From: Flavobacteriales bacterium
GTDB taxonomy: Bacteria; Bacteroidota; Bacteroidia; Flavobacteriales_F; PHOS-HE28
Direction of reading: 5' to 3'
NCBI GenBank assembly: GCA_016710015.1
Contig: JADJLR010000008.1
Location: forward strand, 310,001-374,000
DNA: 64,000 bases
Part shown: in pieces, positions 26,270-36,046 of the stretch
Numbering within the stretch: the first letter of the stretch is position 1
Layout: each line of letters begins with the position of its first letter
The notes under the pieces: model-generated
Database searches by the model: none
What the model saw: the letters and a program-made list of their open reading frames with translations, nothing else
What the model was told of the DNA's origin: nothing
Position numbers and translations under genes: made by a program

Positions 26270-27241
26270 TTACTCCTTCACCAAGTTGTAAAGCTCCTTC
26301 AGGTCGGGGATCAGCACCACCTCGATCCGACGGTTCTTCGCCTTGTCGTTCGGATCGACCGGTACGAACTCACCACGACCCGCTGCGGTAATGCGCACGG
26401 GATCCACCTTGCTGCTCTCTTGCATGATCCGCACGACACTAGTGGCCCGTGCAACACTGAGGTCCCAGTTATCCTTGTATGAACTTCCCGCGCCGATCTT
26501 GTCCGTATCGGTGTGGCCTTCCACGAGGATGCTGAGTTCTTTTTCATTCTCAATGGCCTTGGAGAGCTTACCGATGGCCTCACGTCCTTTGGTATCCACC
26601 GCTGCGCTGCCACTGGGGAAGAGCAGCTTGTTGTCCATACTCACGTAGATGCGGCCGTTGCGCTGCTCTACCGTGAGGCCCTTGCCCTCGAAACCCGATA
26701 GGGCCGCACTCACCCGGTCCTTCAAGCTCTTCATGGCCGCATCCTTGGCGGCGATCTCCTTCTGGAGTTCAGCCAACTTTGCCTCACGATCCGCGAGGGC
26801 TGCTTGTTTCTCAGCCATGGTCCGGGCCAAGGCATCGAGTGAATCCTCCTTGTTCATCAGTTCCAACCGAAGCGTTTCCACGTTGGTCAGGAGTTTCCGA
26901 TTCTCGCTCTGATTGCCCGAGAGCAACGCGTTGTACTTGTCCAGCAATTCGTTGTTCAAGGTGTTGATCTTGTCGTACTGCTTGGTCATTTGCCGCAGCG
27001 AGGTACCCAGGACGGTCGTATCGCGCTCCAGTTCGCCATTGCGTTTGGTGAATTCCGCCAATTTCGCATCGGTCTCGGCCAACGCCGTCTGGGATTCGAG
27101 TGCTTTCTGGTTGGATGCTTCCATTTCGGCCTGCATCGCCTTGGCCCGCTGATCGGCCTCTTTGTACTTCCGTTCTGGAACGCATGCTACGAAGAGCATG
27201 GAGCAAAGGAGCAATGTGGTGGTCGGCGAGTACTTCAACAT
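26270..27241 (-). CDS. OmpA-family lipoprotein with coiled coil
   Basis: The 323-residue protein starts MLKYSPTTTLLLCSMLFVAC, a lipoprotein signal. A long heptad-rich coiled coil follows (ESQTALAETDAKLAEFTKRN through MKSLKDRVSAALSG). The C-terminal OmpA-like peptidoglycan-binding domain shows LFPSGSAAVDTKGREAIGKL, ILVEGHTDTDKIG, and the terminal NRRIEVVLIPDLKEL. It should anchor the outer membrane to the cell wall. A start 10 codons upstream is possible but would overlap the divergent gene. Confidence 0.9.
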   Translation of the reverse strand: MLKYSPTTTLLLCSMLFVACVPERKYKEADQRAKAMQAEMEASNQKALESQTALAETDAKLAEFTKRNGELERDTTVLGTSLRQMTKQYDKINTLNNELLDKYNALLSGNQSENRKLLTNVETLRLELMNKEDSLDALARTMAEKQAALADREAKLAELQKEIAAKDAAMKSLKDRVSAALSGFEGKGLTVEQRNGRIYVSMDNKLLFPSGSAAVDTKGREAIGKLSKAIENEKELSILVEGHTDTDKIGAGSSYKDNWDLSVARATSVVRIMQESSKVDPVRITAAGRGEFVPVDPNDKAKNRRIEVVLIPDLKELYNLVKE

Positions 27242-27290
27242 GGTGGACAGTATTGACAATTGGACCGTCAAAGGTGCTTTTCGTCACCGT

Positions 27291-28070
27291 ATGGAACTTG
27301 GTTCCGCAACATTATTTTTGAACAAGTCGTTCCAACCCTACCACATGGTGATCGATATCAATACCGGCATACCCCAAGGATGGGCATACGCACCTTCGAT
27401 CGATCTCGAATTGAAGCAGTATACCTTGCTCGGGTACCTGCAACGCATTCAAGGTCGGTTCGACGAGTACAAGCTGTATCCGCATTTGGAGCACATCCAG
27501 GCGCAGGTGGCGGAGTTGCGGCAATTGCGGAACGACAAGCGAGCCTGGGCCGATCGTCTTCACGGTGAGTTGACCGGCTTCGACCCGAGTACCGGAGCCC
27601 TCATTCATGAGCGCCCACTTCAGGGAGAACTACTTCGCGTGATCGACGAGGTGATCGCTTTCGCCGTACCCGGACTTTCCCGAATGGAAAGCCAGGGCAT
27701 CGGTTTGCGCGAAGAGCTGGTTCAACACATGTCCCTCGCTCCCGTTGGCATACAACCCTTGCACCTTGCAGAAGGTTGGCTCTTGATGCGGACCGGCGAT
27801 GAGGCCCGCGTGTATGGCTACTCCATTCCCTTCTTGCGCGAACGGAACGAGGATCTGCGCCACCACAACATCGTTACGCGCTATGTGACTTCGCACTCCC
27901 TTGGCTTGGGCACCACGTTCGAACGGATCAAAGCAGACCTGATCCAGCAGTACCCTCAATGGCCCAACCCGGCCACCTTCGCAGTGGAAACCGATCTGGA
28001 ACTGCCTTACATCGAGACCTATGTTCCGTTGGCGAAGTGGTTGGCCTTTGCACACATCACTGCGGCGTAA
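27291..28070 (+). CDS. conserved-looking hypothetical protein
   Basis: I do not recognise the family. From MELGSATLFLNKSFQPYHMV the product is 259 residues, soluble, without signal peptide. It shows aromatic-rich blocks (LKQYTLLGYLQRIQGRFDEY, LYPHLEHIQAQVAELRQLR), a likely helical middle, and a C-terminal LPYIETYVPLAKWLAFAH. The frame is open further upstream; an ATG at 27240 would overlap the ompA start codon, so the later ATG leaves room for two divergent promoters. It is convergent with the substrate-binding protein gene. Confidence 0.6.
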   Translation: MELGSATLFLNKSFQPYHMVIDINTGIPQGWAYAPSIDLELKQYTLLGYLQRIQGRFDEYKLYPHLEHIQAQVAELRQLRNDKRAWADRLHGELTGFDPSTGALIHERPLQGELLRVIDEVIAFAVPGLSRMESQGIGLREELVQHMSLAPVGIQPLHLAEGWLLMRTGDEARVYGYSIPFLRERNEDLRHHNIVTRYVTSHSLGLGTTFERIKADLIQQYPQWPNPATFAVETDLELPYIETYVPLAKWLAFAHITAA

Positions 28071-28138
28071 AGCGTCTTCGGAAAGGGGTTGCTATCGATC
28101 ACCTTCGGCCTTCAGCGACCAAGGTCGAACACCAAGCA

Positions 28139-29833
28139 TTATGGCCTCAGCGCCGGGTCGAACCAAACACGGCGCAGATCACGGTACTCCATACCATTGA
28201 TCGGCATATCCCGAACCCACGGCTGCAACAGGCGCACGGACCGCTCGTGGTACAGGGGTGCTACCACGGCATCCTGCATCAGTTGCGCTTCCGCGCCCGC
28301 CAGCAATTGCATGCGAGCGTCTCGGTCATCGGTGCGCAGGGCCTGCGAGAACAGTGAGTCGAACTGGACATTCTGGTATCGCGTACTGTTGAGGTACGAG
28401 GGGGCCGCAGTGTCCATCGGAACGCTCTTACCATAGAACAAGGACAAGAAGTTCTCCGGATCCGGATGGTCCGCTACCCAACCTTCACGCCAGAACTGGG
28501 CATGGCCCATTTCCACCCGCCGGTAGTGCTGGTTGGCCGGTACCACCGTTGTGATCACACGAACGCCGAGGTTCTTCTCCAACATGGATTGCACCACTCC
28601 AGCGACCTTCACGTAACCGAAACCGTCGCTGTTCACTTGAAGGTGAACGGCGGGCAGATCCGCACCATTCGGATAGCCCGCTTCCGCCAATAGCGCCTTG
28701 GCGGCGACCGGATCGTATACGGCCTTTGGTATCCTCGTATACGGGTACGCCTCGAAGCCCGGTGCCACCACACCACGGTCCGCCGGGACGGCCAAACCGT
28801 TGAGCACGCTATCCACGATGAGCTGCCGATCGATGGCCATGGAGAAGGCCTTCCGCACACGCACATCCGTGAAAGGTGCTTTGCGCATGTTGAAGCCATA
28901 GAACTGCACGGTCAAACCAGCTACGGTCTGCACTTGGAACTCCGAGGCGGACTTCAAGATCCCCGTGCGCTCCACCGGCAACTCGTACACGGCGCTCAGA
29001 TGCCCTTTCTCAAAGGCCTCCAACTCCTTCATCTTGTCCTTCACGAAGGTGTACCGAATGCCGTCCAGAAAGGGCAACGCATTGCCCTCCTCATCCTTCC
29101 CCCAGTAATTGGCGTTGCGTTCCAAGATGATGGACTCCCCAGGAACATGGCGTTTCAGCTTGAACGGGCCGGTACCCACAGGGTGCATCACCGCGACTTC
29201 TCCATGGTGCTGGAGCAGTTCCATGGGAAAGATCCAACACCCTTGGTGGGCCAACACTTGCAAGAAACTGGGCCACGGGTTGGTAAGCGTGATGCGAATG
29301 GTGGATCGATCCACGACCTCCAATCCCTTGACCCCAGGACCAGCCTCTCCTTTGGTCGTGGCCGCATATTGGGCATTCGCACCCAGCACCTTATCCTGGA
29401 ACAACCAGAACATCTGGTTCATGGGCTGATAGGTACATAACGCGGTGAAGCAGTCCACCACATCCTTAGCGGTCAGTTCACGGCCTATCCCGTCGGCGAA
29501 ACAGGTGTCATCATGGAAACGAACGCCCTGATGAAGCGCGAAGGTGTACACGGTTCCAGAGGCATCCACGGTCCACGAATCGGCCAAGCACGGTCGCACC
29601 GTCAGGTCCTCCTGATCCAAACGGACCAAGCCTTCATACACCTGTGCGCCGATTCGGTGCGATGCGGCCTGGGTGAGGCTGAGGGGGAAAAGACTAGGCA
29701 GGTCCTCCACCTCGTTGGCATTGAAGATCCCACCGTAGTGCTTACCACCCGCGCCTTCACGGTTGCGCACAGAGGCTGGCTCAGAACAACTGAACAGCAC
29801 CAGTACGATGAATAGATGAGCGAGAAACCGCAT
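28139..29833 (-). CDS. ABC transporter substrate-binding lipoprotein, oligopeptide (SBP_bac_5) family
   Basis: The 564-residue protein starts MRFLAHLFIVLVLFSCSEPA, a lipoprotein signal with Cys16. Family 5 solute-binding features are clear: SHRIGAQVYEGLVRLDQEDL, CLADSWTVDASGTVYTFALH with QGVRFHDDTCF, APFTDVRVRKAFSMAIDRQL, and ALLAEAGYPNGADLPAVHLQ. It should deliver peptides or similar solutes to an ABC importer; no permease or ATPase genes lie nearby, so partners are elsewhere. It is divergent from the large outer-membrane protein. Confidence 0.92.
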   Translation of the reverse strand: MRFLAHLFIVLVLFSCSEPASVRNREGAGGKHYGGIFNANEVEDLPSLFPLSLTQAASHRIGAQVYEGLVRLDQEDLTVRPCLADSWTVDASGTVYTFALHQGVRFHDDTCFADGIGRELTAKDVVDCFTALCTYQPMNQMFWLFQDKVLGANAQYAATTKGEAGPGVKGLEVVDRSTIRITLTNPWPSFLQVLAHQGCWIFPMELLQHHGEVAVMHPVGTGPFKLKRHVPGESIILERNANYWGKDEEGNALPFLDGIRYTFVKDKMKELEAFEKGHLSAVYELPVERTGILKSASEFQVQTVAGLTVQFYGFNMRKAPFTDVRVRKAFSMAIDRQLIVDSVLNGLAVPADRGVVAPGFEAYPYTRIPKAVYDPVAAKALLAEAGYPNGADLPAVHLQVNSDGFGYVKVAGVVQSMLEKNLGVRVITTVVPANQHYRRVEMGHAQFWREGWVADHPDPENFLSLFYGKSVPMDTAAPSYLNSTRYQNVQFDSLFSQALRTDDRDARMQLLAGAEAQLMQDAVVAPLYHERSVRLLQPWVRDMPINGMEYRDLRRVWFDPALRP

Positions 29834-29977
29834 GGTACGAATGGCCCCGATGGGAACCGGCCAAATGTACCCGCACCTTCCAAAGTGTCCGGATGTCCTC
29901 CCGAATGGCCATCAACAACATGATGGTGATAGATGGCTGCTGGCACCAATGGGATACTTTTCGGACGAAGTCCCCGT

Positions 29978-32900
29978 ATGCCCTATGTGTCCCTTGGCCC
30001 GTTGACCGTTGGTTCTGGTCCTTGCCTCCGCATCTTGTCGGTCCGGTGGGTCGCCTTCGTATGGCTTTGCATCACCATGCAGGGGGTGCTATCAGCGCAA
30101 ACCCCGGCCACCTCGAACCTCCGGTTGCGTTGGTTCCATGTTGGTTCGGACACCCTTCAACTGGACAGCTTGAGCGTGGCACCTGGCAGCGTACATGTGT
30201 TCAGCGGTGGGTTACCCGTGGCCCTTTCCACCTTTTCCGTGGACCCCTACAAAGGCACGTTGATCTGGATGGAACGCCCGATGAGAGATTCTGTTCTGGT
30301 CCGTTATCGTGTGCTGCCCTTGGCATTCGGTTCTGTGAAGCGGAACAAGGATCCCGATCGTTTGACCTCTGCCAGTGGCGACCGTGCCGACCCCTTCAAG
30401 TACGAGCCACCGAAACAGGTGGGCGATCCGTTCGGAACACAGGGGCTGAACAAGACCGGAAGCATTTCGCGCGGTGTACTCTTCGGGAACAACCAGGACC
30501 TCGCTGTGAACTCCACCCTCAATTTGGAACTGAGTGGTCGGCTAACGGACCGGATCCAGGTGCTGGCCAGCATCACGGACAACAACATCCCGATCCAAGC
30601 GGGTGGCAATACCCTCGAGCTTCAGGACTTCGATCAGGTCTTCATCAAACTCTTCGAAGGGGAAGAAGGCAAAGGATGGTCGCTGATCGCCGGTGATTTC
30701 GTGCTCCAGCGCCCCAAGAGCCATTTCCTCACCTACCTGAAGAAGACCAAAGGGATCGGTTTCGAAACACCGTTCCAGTACTCCGATGACATCAGCGCGC
30801 GGGTCGGTGCAAGCGTCGCGATCAGCAAAGGCAAATTCGCCCGCAACGTGATCCAGGGGATCGAAGGTGTGCAAGGACCGTATCGCTTGCGTGGGAACGA
30901 CAGCGGCGGTATCATCATCATTCTTTCCGGCACCGAGCGCGTGTTCATCGATGGGTTGTTGCTGGTGCGTGGACAGGAGAATGATTACGTGATCGACTAC
31001 AACACCGCAGAGATCACGTTCACTGCGAAACGGCTGATCACGAAGGACCGACGCATCACGGTGGAATTCCAGTACTCGGACAAGAACTACGCACGCTCCT
31101 TGGTCCGATTGGATCATTCCGTGGACTTCGGAAAGAGCACCCTCCGCTTCAACGTCTATAGCGAGCAGGACCATCGTAACCAGCCCTTGCAGCAGCAACT
31201 GAGTGATGAGGAGCGCTTGGTCCTTCGTGAAGCGGGAGATGATCCGCTGCTTGCCACTGTTCCTGGGGTGGATAGTACGGGATTCGCGGATGATCAAGTG
31301 CTTTATCAGCGGTTGGATTCGCTGGGGTACTTCCCCGTGTTCCGGTACAACACGAACCCCGATACTGCGGTCTGGCGGATCACCTTCACACAAGTGGGTG
31401 CGGGGTTGGGCGATTATGTGCAACAGGAATTCACCCCCAACGGCCGCGTGTTCCGGTGGGTGGCACCGGACACCGTCAATGGTGTTCTGGTTCGTCGTGG
31501 TGATCACGCTCCGGTCCGTGTTCTTGTTACTCCTCGGAGTCAACAGCTGATCACGATCGGTTTCGATCACACCCCTTCTACCCGCACCAATGCGACGGTG
31601 GAACTCGCCTACAGCAACGAAGACCGCAACACCTTCAGCCAAGCGGACCAAGCCGATGACCAAGGGTATGGCCTTATGGCCCACGGGGAACATGCCATCC
31701 CGATCAGTGCAAAGGACACCACGCTCCACCTCTTGCTCGGTGCCCGGACCGAGGCCATTTCGCGCAACTTCCGTTTCGTGGAGCGTTACCGTGCTGTTGA
31801 ATTCGATCGAAATTGGAACATCCTTGGCCTCAACTTGATCGGCGATCAATTGATCGCTGAAGCCGAGGTCGGTCTGCGGGCACGGAAGCTCGGACAGGTG
31901 AAGTATGGACTCAGCACGTTCCAAGTGACGGACTCCTACCGGGGCGTGAAACAGGAATTGAACAGCAACGTGAAGACCGCTCGCACCGACGTGATCGGAA
32001 CCGCGAGTTGGTTGACCACGGCCAATACACGATCCACCGATTTCCTGCGCCACAAGGGTTTGGCCCAGCAGCGCTTCAAGCAATTCACCATCGGGTTGAA
32101 GGACGAGCACGAGCGCAACCTGTTCCGCGCGGATACCTCGCAGCGCCTGATCGCTGGCAGCTATCAATTCCATGAATGGGAAGCCTTCCTGCAAAGTCCG
32201 GACACTTTCAAGAACAAATGGCGGCTTGCGAGCGGCCAACGTTGGGACCGCGCCTTGCGAGAGGGTGCGTTGGTCCAAAGCACTTTGGCCACATCGTACA
32301 GCTTCGGGTTGGATCTGGCACGGAATCCGCGCAAACGCTTGAGCACCACCTTCACGTACCGCCGTTTGGACATTTCGGACAGCACGCTCACCAGCCAGCG
32401 ACCGGAGAACACCTACCTCGCACGGATCGACCATGATCTCACCCTTTTCAAAGGAGCCGCCGTATTCGACCTGTTCTATGAATTCGGCTCCGGCTTGGAG
32501 CAACGCCGCGAGTATCTCTACGTGAACGTGCCCGCTGGACAAGGGCTCTACGTGTGGATCGATTACAATGGGGACGGGGTGAAGGACCTGAACGAATTCG
32601 AGTTGGCCAACTTCAGTTACGAAGCCGACTACCTCCGGGTATTCGTACCGAGCAATGCGTACGTACGGACGTTCAGCAACCAATTCAGCACGGCATTGGA
32701 CCTTCGGCCAGCAGCGCTCTGGAACAATGCCAAAGGGACCAAGGGATTCGTTGCGCGCTTCTCCGACCAGGCCTCTTGGCGCGTGGATCGAAAGACCGGA
32801 GGAACCGATGTACTCGCGGCCATGAACCCGTTGGTCTTCGATCCATTGGACTCCAACCTCACGGCCTATTCCTCTTCGGCCCGCAACACTTTCTTCTTCA

Positions 32901-33514
32901 ACCGTACCAGTCGGAAGTGGAGCGTCGATCACACCTTGCAGAGCGACCGTAGCCAAAGTCTGCTCCTGAACGGATTCGAGTCCCGCTCCCGGCAATTCAA
33001 CACCGTGCGCATGCGGTGGAACACCACCCGGCAATGGACTGCGGATGTCGAGCTGGAGCGCGGCATCGTGAGCAATCGCTCGGATCTCTTGGTCGGACGC
33101 ACCTATGCGGTGGACCAACAAGGTCTGAAGCCGCGCTTGACCTGGCAACCGAATACCTCGTTCCGCGTGATCACCTCCTTCAAATACACCGAGAAGAAGA
33201 ATCAAGCGGAGTTCGGTGGCGAGCTCGCGAAGATCGAGGACTTCGGTGCCGAGTTGCGCTACAACACGGCAGGTAAGGGAAGCATTTTGGTGACCGCGAA
33301 CCGGGTGGCGATCACCTACGATGGTGAATCGAATTCACCGCTGGGCAACGAGCTGCTCTCCGGATTGAAGATCGGCACCAACATGACCTGGAGCGTGAGC
33401 ATCCAACGCAACTTGAGCAACAACCTGCAAGTGGACCTCACCTACAACGGCCGTCGATCGGAGGGTGTACCACTGGTGCACGTCGGCGGAGCACAGGTGC
33501 GGGCGTTCTTCTGA
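29978..33514 (+). CDS. large outer-membrane beta-barrel-type protein
   Basis: The product of about 1178 residues has a signal peptide-like hydrophobic segment (VAFVWLCITMQGVLSAQ) and a long alternating beta-strand pattern to the end, with aromatic termini and a final Phe-Phe, as in outer-membrane barrels. The block TGSISRGVLFGNNQDLAVNS and ILASITDNNIPIQAGG-like ITDNNIPIQAGGNTLELQDF recur in large Bacteroidetes surface proteins distantly like the T9SS translocon component SprA, though this one is only half that length. YVWIDYNGDGVKDLNEFELA is a calcium-binding-like loop. Function is unknown. The start is uncertain among 29933, 29978 and later Met codons. Confidence 0.75.
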   Translation: MPYVSLGPLTVGSGPCLRILSVRWVAFVWLCITMQGVLSAQTPATSNLRLRWFHVGSDTLQLDSLSVAPGSVHVFSGGLPVALSTFSVDPYKGTLIWMERPMRDSVLVRYRVLPLAFGSVKRNKDPDRLTSASGDRADPFKYEPPKQVGDPFGTQGLNKTGSISRGVLFGNNQDLAVNSTLNLELSGRLTDRIQVLASITDNNIPIQAGGNTLELQDFDQVFIKLFEGEEGKGWSLIAGDFVLQRPKSHFLTYLKKTKGIGFETPFQYSDDISARVGASVAISKGKFARNVIQGIEGVQGPYRLRGNDSGGIIIILSGTERVFIDGLLLVRGQENDYVIDYNTAEITFTAKRLITKDRRITVEFQYSDKNYARSLVRLDHSVDFGKSTLRFNVYSEQDHRNQPLQQQLSDEERLVLREAGDDPLLATVPGVDSTGFADDQVLYQRLDSLGYFPVFRYNTNPDTAVWRITFTQVGAGLGDYVQQEFTPNGRVFRWVAPDTVNGVLVRRGDHAPVRVLVTPRSQQLITIGFDHTPSTRTNATVELAYSNEDRNTFSQADQADDQGYGLMAHGEHAIPISAKDTTLHLLLGARTEAISRNFRFVERYRAVEFDRNWNILGLNLIGDQLIAEAEVGLRARKLGQVKYGLSTFQVTDSYRGVKQELNSNVKTARTDVIGTASWLTTANTRSTDFLRHKGLAQQRFKQFTIGLKDEHERNLFRADTSQRLIAGSYQFHEWEAFLQSPDTFKNKWRLASGQRWDRALREGALVQSTLATSYSFGLDLARNPRKRLSTTFTYRRLDISDSTLTSQRPENTYLARIDHDLTLFKGAAVFDLFYEFGSGLEQRREYLYVNVPAGQGLYVWIDYNGDGVKDLNEFELANFSYEADYLRVFVPSNAYVRTFSNQFSTALDLRPAALWNNAKGTKGFVARFSDQASWRVDRKTGGTDVLAAMNPLVFDPLDSNLTAYSSSARNTFFFNRTSRKWSVDHTLQSDRSQSLLLNGFESRSRQFNTVRMRWNTTRQWTADVELERGIVSNRSDLLVGRTYAVDQQGLKPRLTWQPNTSFRVITSFKYTEKKNQAEFGGELAKIEDFGAELRYNTAGKGSILVTANRVAITYDGESNSPLGNELLSGLKIGTNMTWSVSIQRNLSNNLQVDLTYNGRRSEGVPLVHVGGAQVRAFF

Positions 33515-33586
33515 TACGGATAGGGAGGGCTCGCGTACACGGCCCACGAACTCCGATGGACTCACCCGTTGAACCGTAAGCCTAGA

Positions 33587-35995
33587 TCAGAACACCGACC
33601 GCAAAGACACTTGGAAATTCCTTCCCGGCGCACTTACCCCGGAAGCGAACGTACGGTAGTTCGCATCGGCGATGTTCTCGATCCCGCATTGGATGCTGGC
33701 ATGTCGCGAGAGTGTGAAGGAGGCGCGAAGGTTCAAGGTCCACCACGCCGGCATGCCATCCACTGTCGCACTGGCCAAATTGTCCTCTCCGGATCCGCTA
33801 TAGTCCGCAAGTCGTTTCCAACCGTTGTAAAGTACGTACACCTCACTTCGGATCCGCTTGGTGCGGAACTCCAACCCACTACGACCGAACACCGGCGGTA
33901 TATGGTCCAACGGAACCTCCTCAGTTCCGGACCGAAGTCTGCCGTACGTGTACGTGATCCCGTTCTTCAACACCAACTTGTCGTTGATCTCTACGGCCAC
34001 CTTCCCACTGCCGCCATGCACGTACGCCGCACCGCCATTGGTCAGTGCCGTGACCTTGCTCTGAACACCGTCGTACACCAACGAATCGCGGCCTTCTGCT
34101 CGGAATGCGGACACGACCAATGCATCGGTGAGCCAGGTGTGGAATGCGTTCACTTCCACCGTGACCTTCTTTGCAAATGACTTGCTCGCCCCCACTTCCG
34201 CATTGAACGTTCGCTCCGGATCCAGGTCCGGGTTGGGCACCACCACCTGCCCCGGGGTGCTGTCGAACACTTTGCCCAGGTCGTCCACATTGGGTGCGCG
34301 GAAACCGGTACTACCCAAGACGGTGAACCGCCAATCCCGGCCCGGCATGTAGGCCCCGCCGATGCGCCAGTTGAATGCCGCGTTGCGCTGGATCACTTCA
34401 CCGTTCAAGAACTGGAAGTCCGCATCGTCGGTGAAGGTGGCATCCAAACCCACATAGGTGGCGCGGATGCCTTCGCTCAACACCCAATGTTCGTTGATCT
34501 CGAAGGTGTGCGTCAAATAGGCTGCCACGCTCTGCATGGTCGATCCACCGTTCGGATAGCGGGTGGAGAGGTAGCTCGTGGCACCGGTCTCGATGTCGCG
34601 ACGTGTTGCGTTGGATCGCACTTCGTTCCGGTAGGCCTCCACACCGTAGCGGAACTCGTGCCGTGCGAAGCGCTTCTCCAGATCGGCATTGATGGCCTGT
34701 ACCAGTACCTGCTCGGTTCGGCTGCCCAATAGGTTGCTCCCGGATCGGCGGGTATGCCTGCTTTGTGTGATGGATTGAAAGCTGGGTGTGATCCGTGCCA
34801 GATCGAAGGCCCGGTGTTTCTCCAACTCCAAGGTATAGGCCACAAGCAGCCGCTGCTGCGGACCGTAGTACCATTCGGCTTGCGCGGGTATGATCTCACC
34901 GGTCGGTGTTACACTGTATTCCGAGAGCCGATCATAGCGTGGCACATCGCTGCTCGTGCTCAGTTGCAGGTTCAATTGGTGAACCGTGCGTGCTCCCGAA
35001 CGCAGGCGGAATTTCTCCAACACATCCAGTTGCTTGTAGGCCGTCCCGATCTGCACATTGGGCTTCTCGTTGGGCACCACCACATCCTGACCATTTTGAT
35101 GTTCCACATGGAACGAACGCAGCCCGAATTCCGCGTAGCGTGGATCACGTACGCTGCCTTGACGGAGATCGCCAAAGTCGCTGGCCGTTATGGACGTGAA
35201 GCTCGAAACGCGTTGGCCACTCACCCCGAACTGGACGCCTGCTGTACGCTCCGAGTTGGCGCTGCTGTACCGAACGAAGGCGCCGCCGCTTGTCGCTAGA
35301 CCTGTGCTATCCCGAAAGGGCGCACTTCGTGTGAACAGGTGTACCACACCGCCAAGCGCATCGCTTCCGTAGGCCACCGAGGCCGGACCGCTGATCACCT
35401 CGATGCGCTCCAAGGCATTCTGATCCACCGTCATGATGTCCTGCAAATGCCCCGAACGGTAGATGGCGTTGTTCATACGGACCCCATCCACCACCAGCAG
35501 CACGCGGTTGGCCTCGAAGCCCCGTATCACCGGACTGCCACCGCCGGCTTGGCTCTTCTGCACGAAGAGGGTGCCGCTGTTCTGCAAGAGATCGCCGGTG
35601 CTGGGTTGATCCAGAAAGGCCATGTCGCGTGCCTTGATCACCGCGATCTGTTCCGGCACATCGCGTTTGTCTTCTTGAAAGCGGTTGGCGGAGATCACCA
35701 CCTCCTTCAGGTCGTAGTTGCGTTGTTGCAGATACACGGTATGGCGTACCGCGAGTTCAGTAACGGGCAGGTCCTTGGTGATGTACGATACGTGCTCGAA
35801 CCGGATCGCAGTGGGCGACCCCAGCGCCGATAGCTCGAACCGACCCTGATCATTGGTGAATCTGCTGGCCGTTGAACCGGACGCGGTGATCAACACACCG
35901 GCCACGGGCTGGAGGGATTGGCGATCCAGTAGCGTAATGGTTTGCGCAAGGCACCAGCCCGGAAATAGGGCTAGACCAATTAGCAGGGAGCGCAT
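33587..35995 (-). CDS. TonB-dependent receptor with carboxypeptidase-like N-domain
   Basis: The 802-residue outer-membrane protein has a signal peptide (MRSLLIGLALFPGWCLAQ), a CarboxypepD_reg-like domain (QSLQPVAGVLITASG, FTNDQGRFELSALG), a plug domain (GGGSPVIRGFEANRVLLVVD, then MTVDQNALERIEVISGPASV), and a 22-strand-type barrel ending in GRNFQVSLRSVF. The plug motif GVRMNNAIYRSGHLQDIM resembles haem/haemoglobin and related iron-type receptors, but substrate is not provable. It lies 51 bp downstream of the T9SS array on the same strand. Confidence 0.92.
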   Translation of the reverse strand: MRSLLIGLALFPGWCLAQTITLLDRQSLQPVAGVLITASGSTASRFTNDQGRFELSALGSPTAIRFEHVSYITKDLPVTELAVRHTVYLQQRNYDLKEVVISANRFQEDKRDVPEQIAVIKARDMAFLDQPSTGDLLQNSGTLFVQKSQAGGGSPVIRGFEANRVLLVVDGVRMNNAIYRSGHLQDIMTVDQNALERIEVISGPASVAYGSDALGGVVHLFTRSAPFRDSTGLATSGGAFVRYSSANSERTAGVQFGVSGQRVSSFTSITASDFGDLRQGSVRDPRYAEFGLRSFHVEHQNGQDVVVPNEKPNVQIGTAYKQLDVLEKFRLRSGARTVHQLNLQLSTSSDVPRYDRLSEYSVTPTGEIIPAQAEWYYGPQQRLLVAYTLELEKHRAFDLARITPSFQSITQSRHTRRSGSNLLGSRTEQVLVQAINADLEKRFARHEFRYGVEAYRNEVRSNATRRDIETGATSYLSTRYPNGGSTMQSVAAYLTHTFEINEHWVLSEGIRATYVGLDATFTDDADFQFLNGEVIQRNAAFNWRIGGAYMPGRDWRFTVLGSTGFRAPNVDDLGKVFDSTPGQVVVPNPDLDPERTFNAEVGASKSFAKKVTVEVNAFHTWLTDALVVSAFRAEGRDSLVYDGVQSKVTALTNGGAAYVHGGSGKVAVEINDKLVLKNGITYTYGRLRSGTEEVPLDHIPPVFGRSGLEFRTKRIRSEVYVLYNGWKRLADYSGSGEDNLASATVDGMPAWWTLNLRASFTLSRHASIQCGIENIADANYRTFASGVSAPGRNFQVSLRSVF

Positions 35996-36046
35996 CGCTT
36001 TCGTGTTGTTCTGTGATCGTTAAGGATGCTCCGGACAACTTCCGAT

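Noticed and set aside
28071..28138. Terminator between the hypothetical gene and the substrate-binding protein gene
   Set aside because: Only a 5-bp ACCTT/AAGGT pairing with a long loop and no U-tract.
30542..33205. 887-codon minus-strand open frame inside the large outer-membrane protein gene
   Set aside because: Antisense shadow; the plus-strand product has a signal peptide and consistent beta pattern, the minus one has neither.
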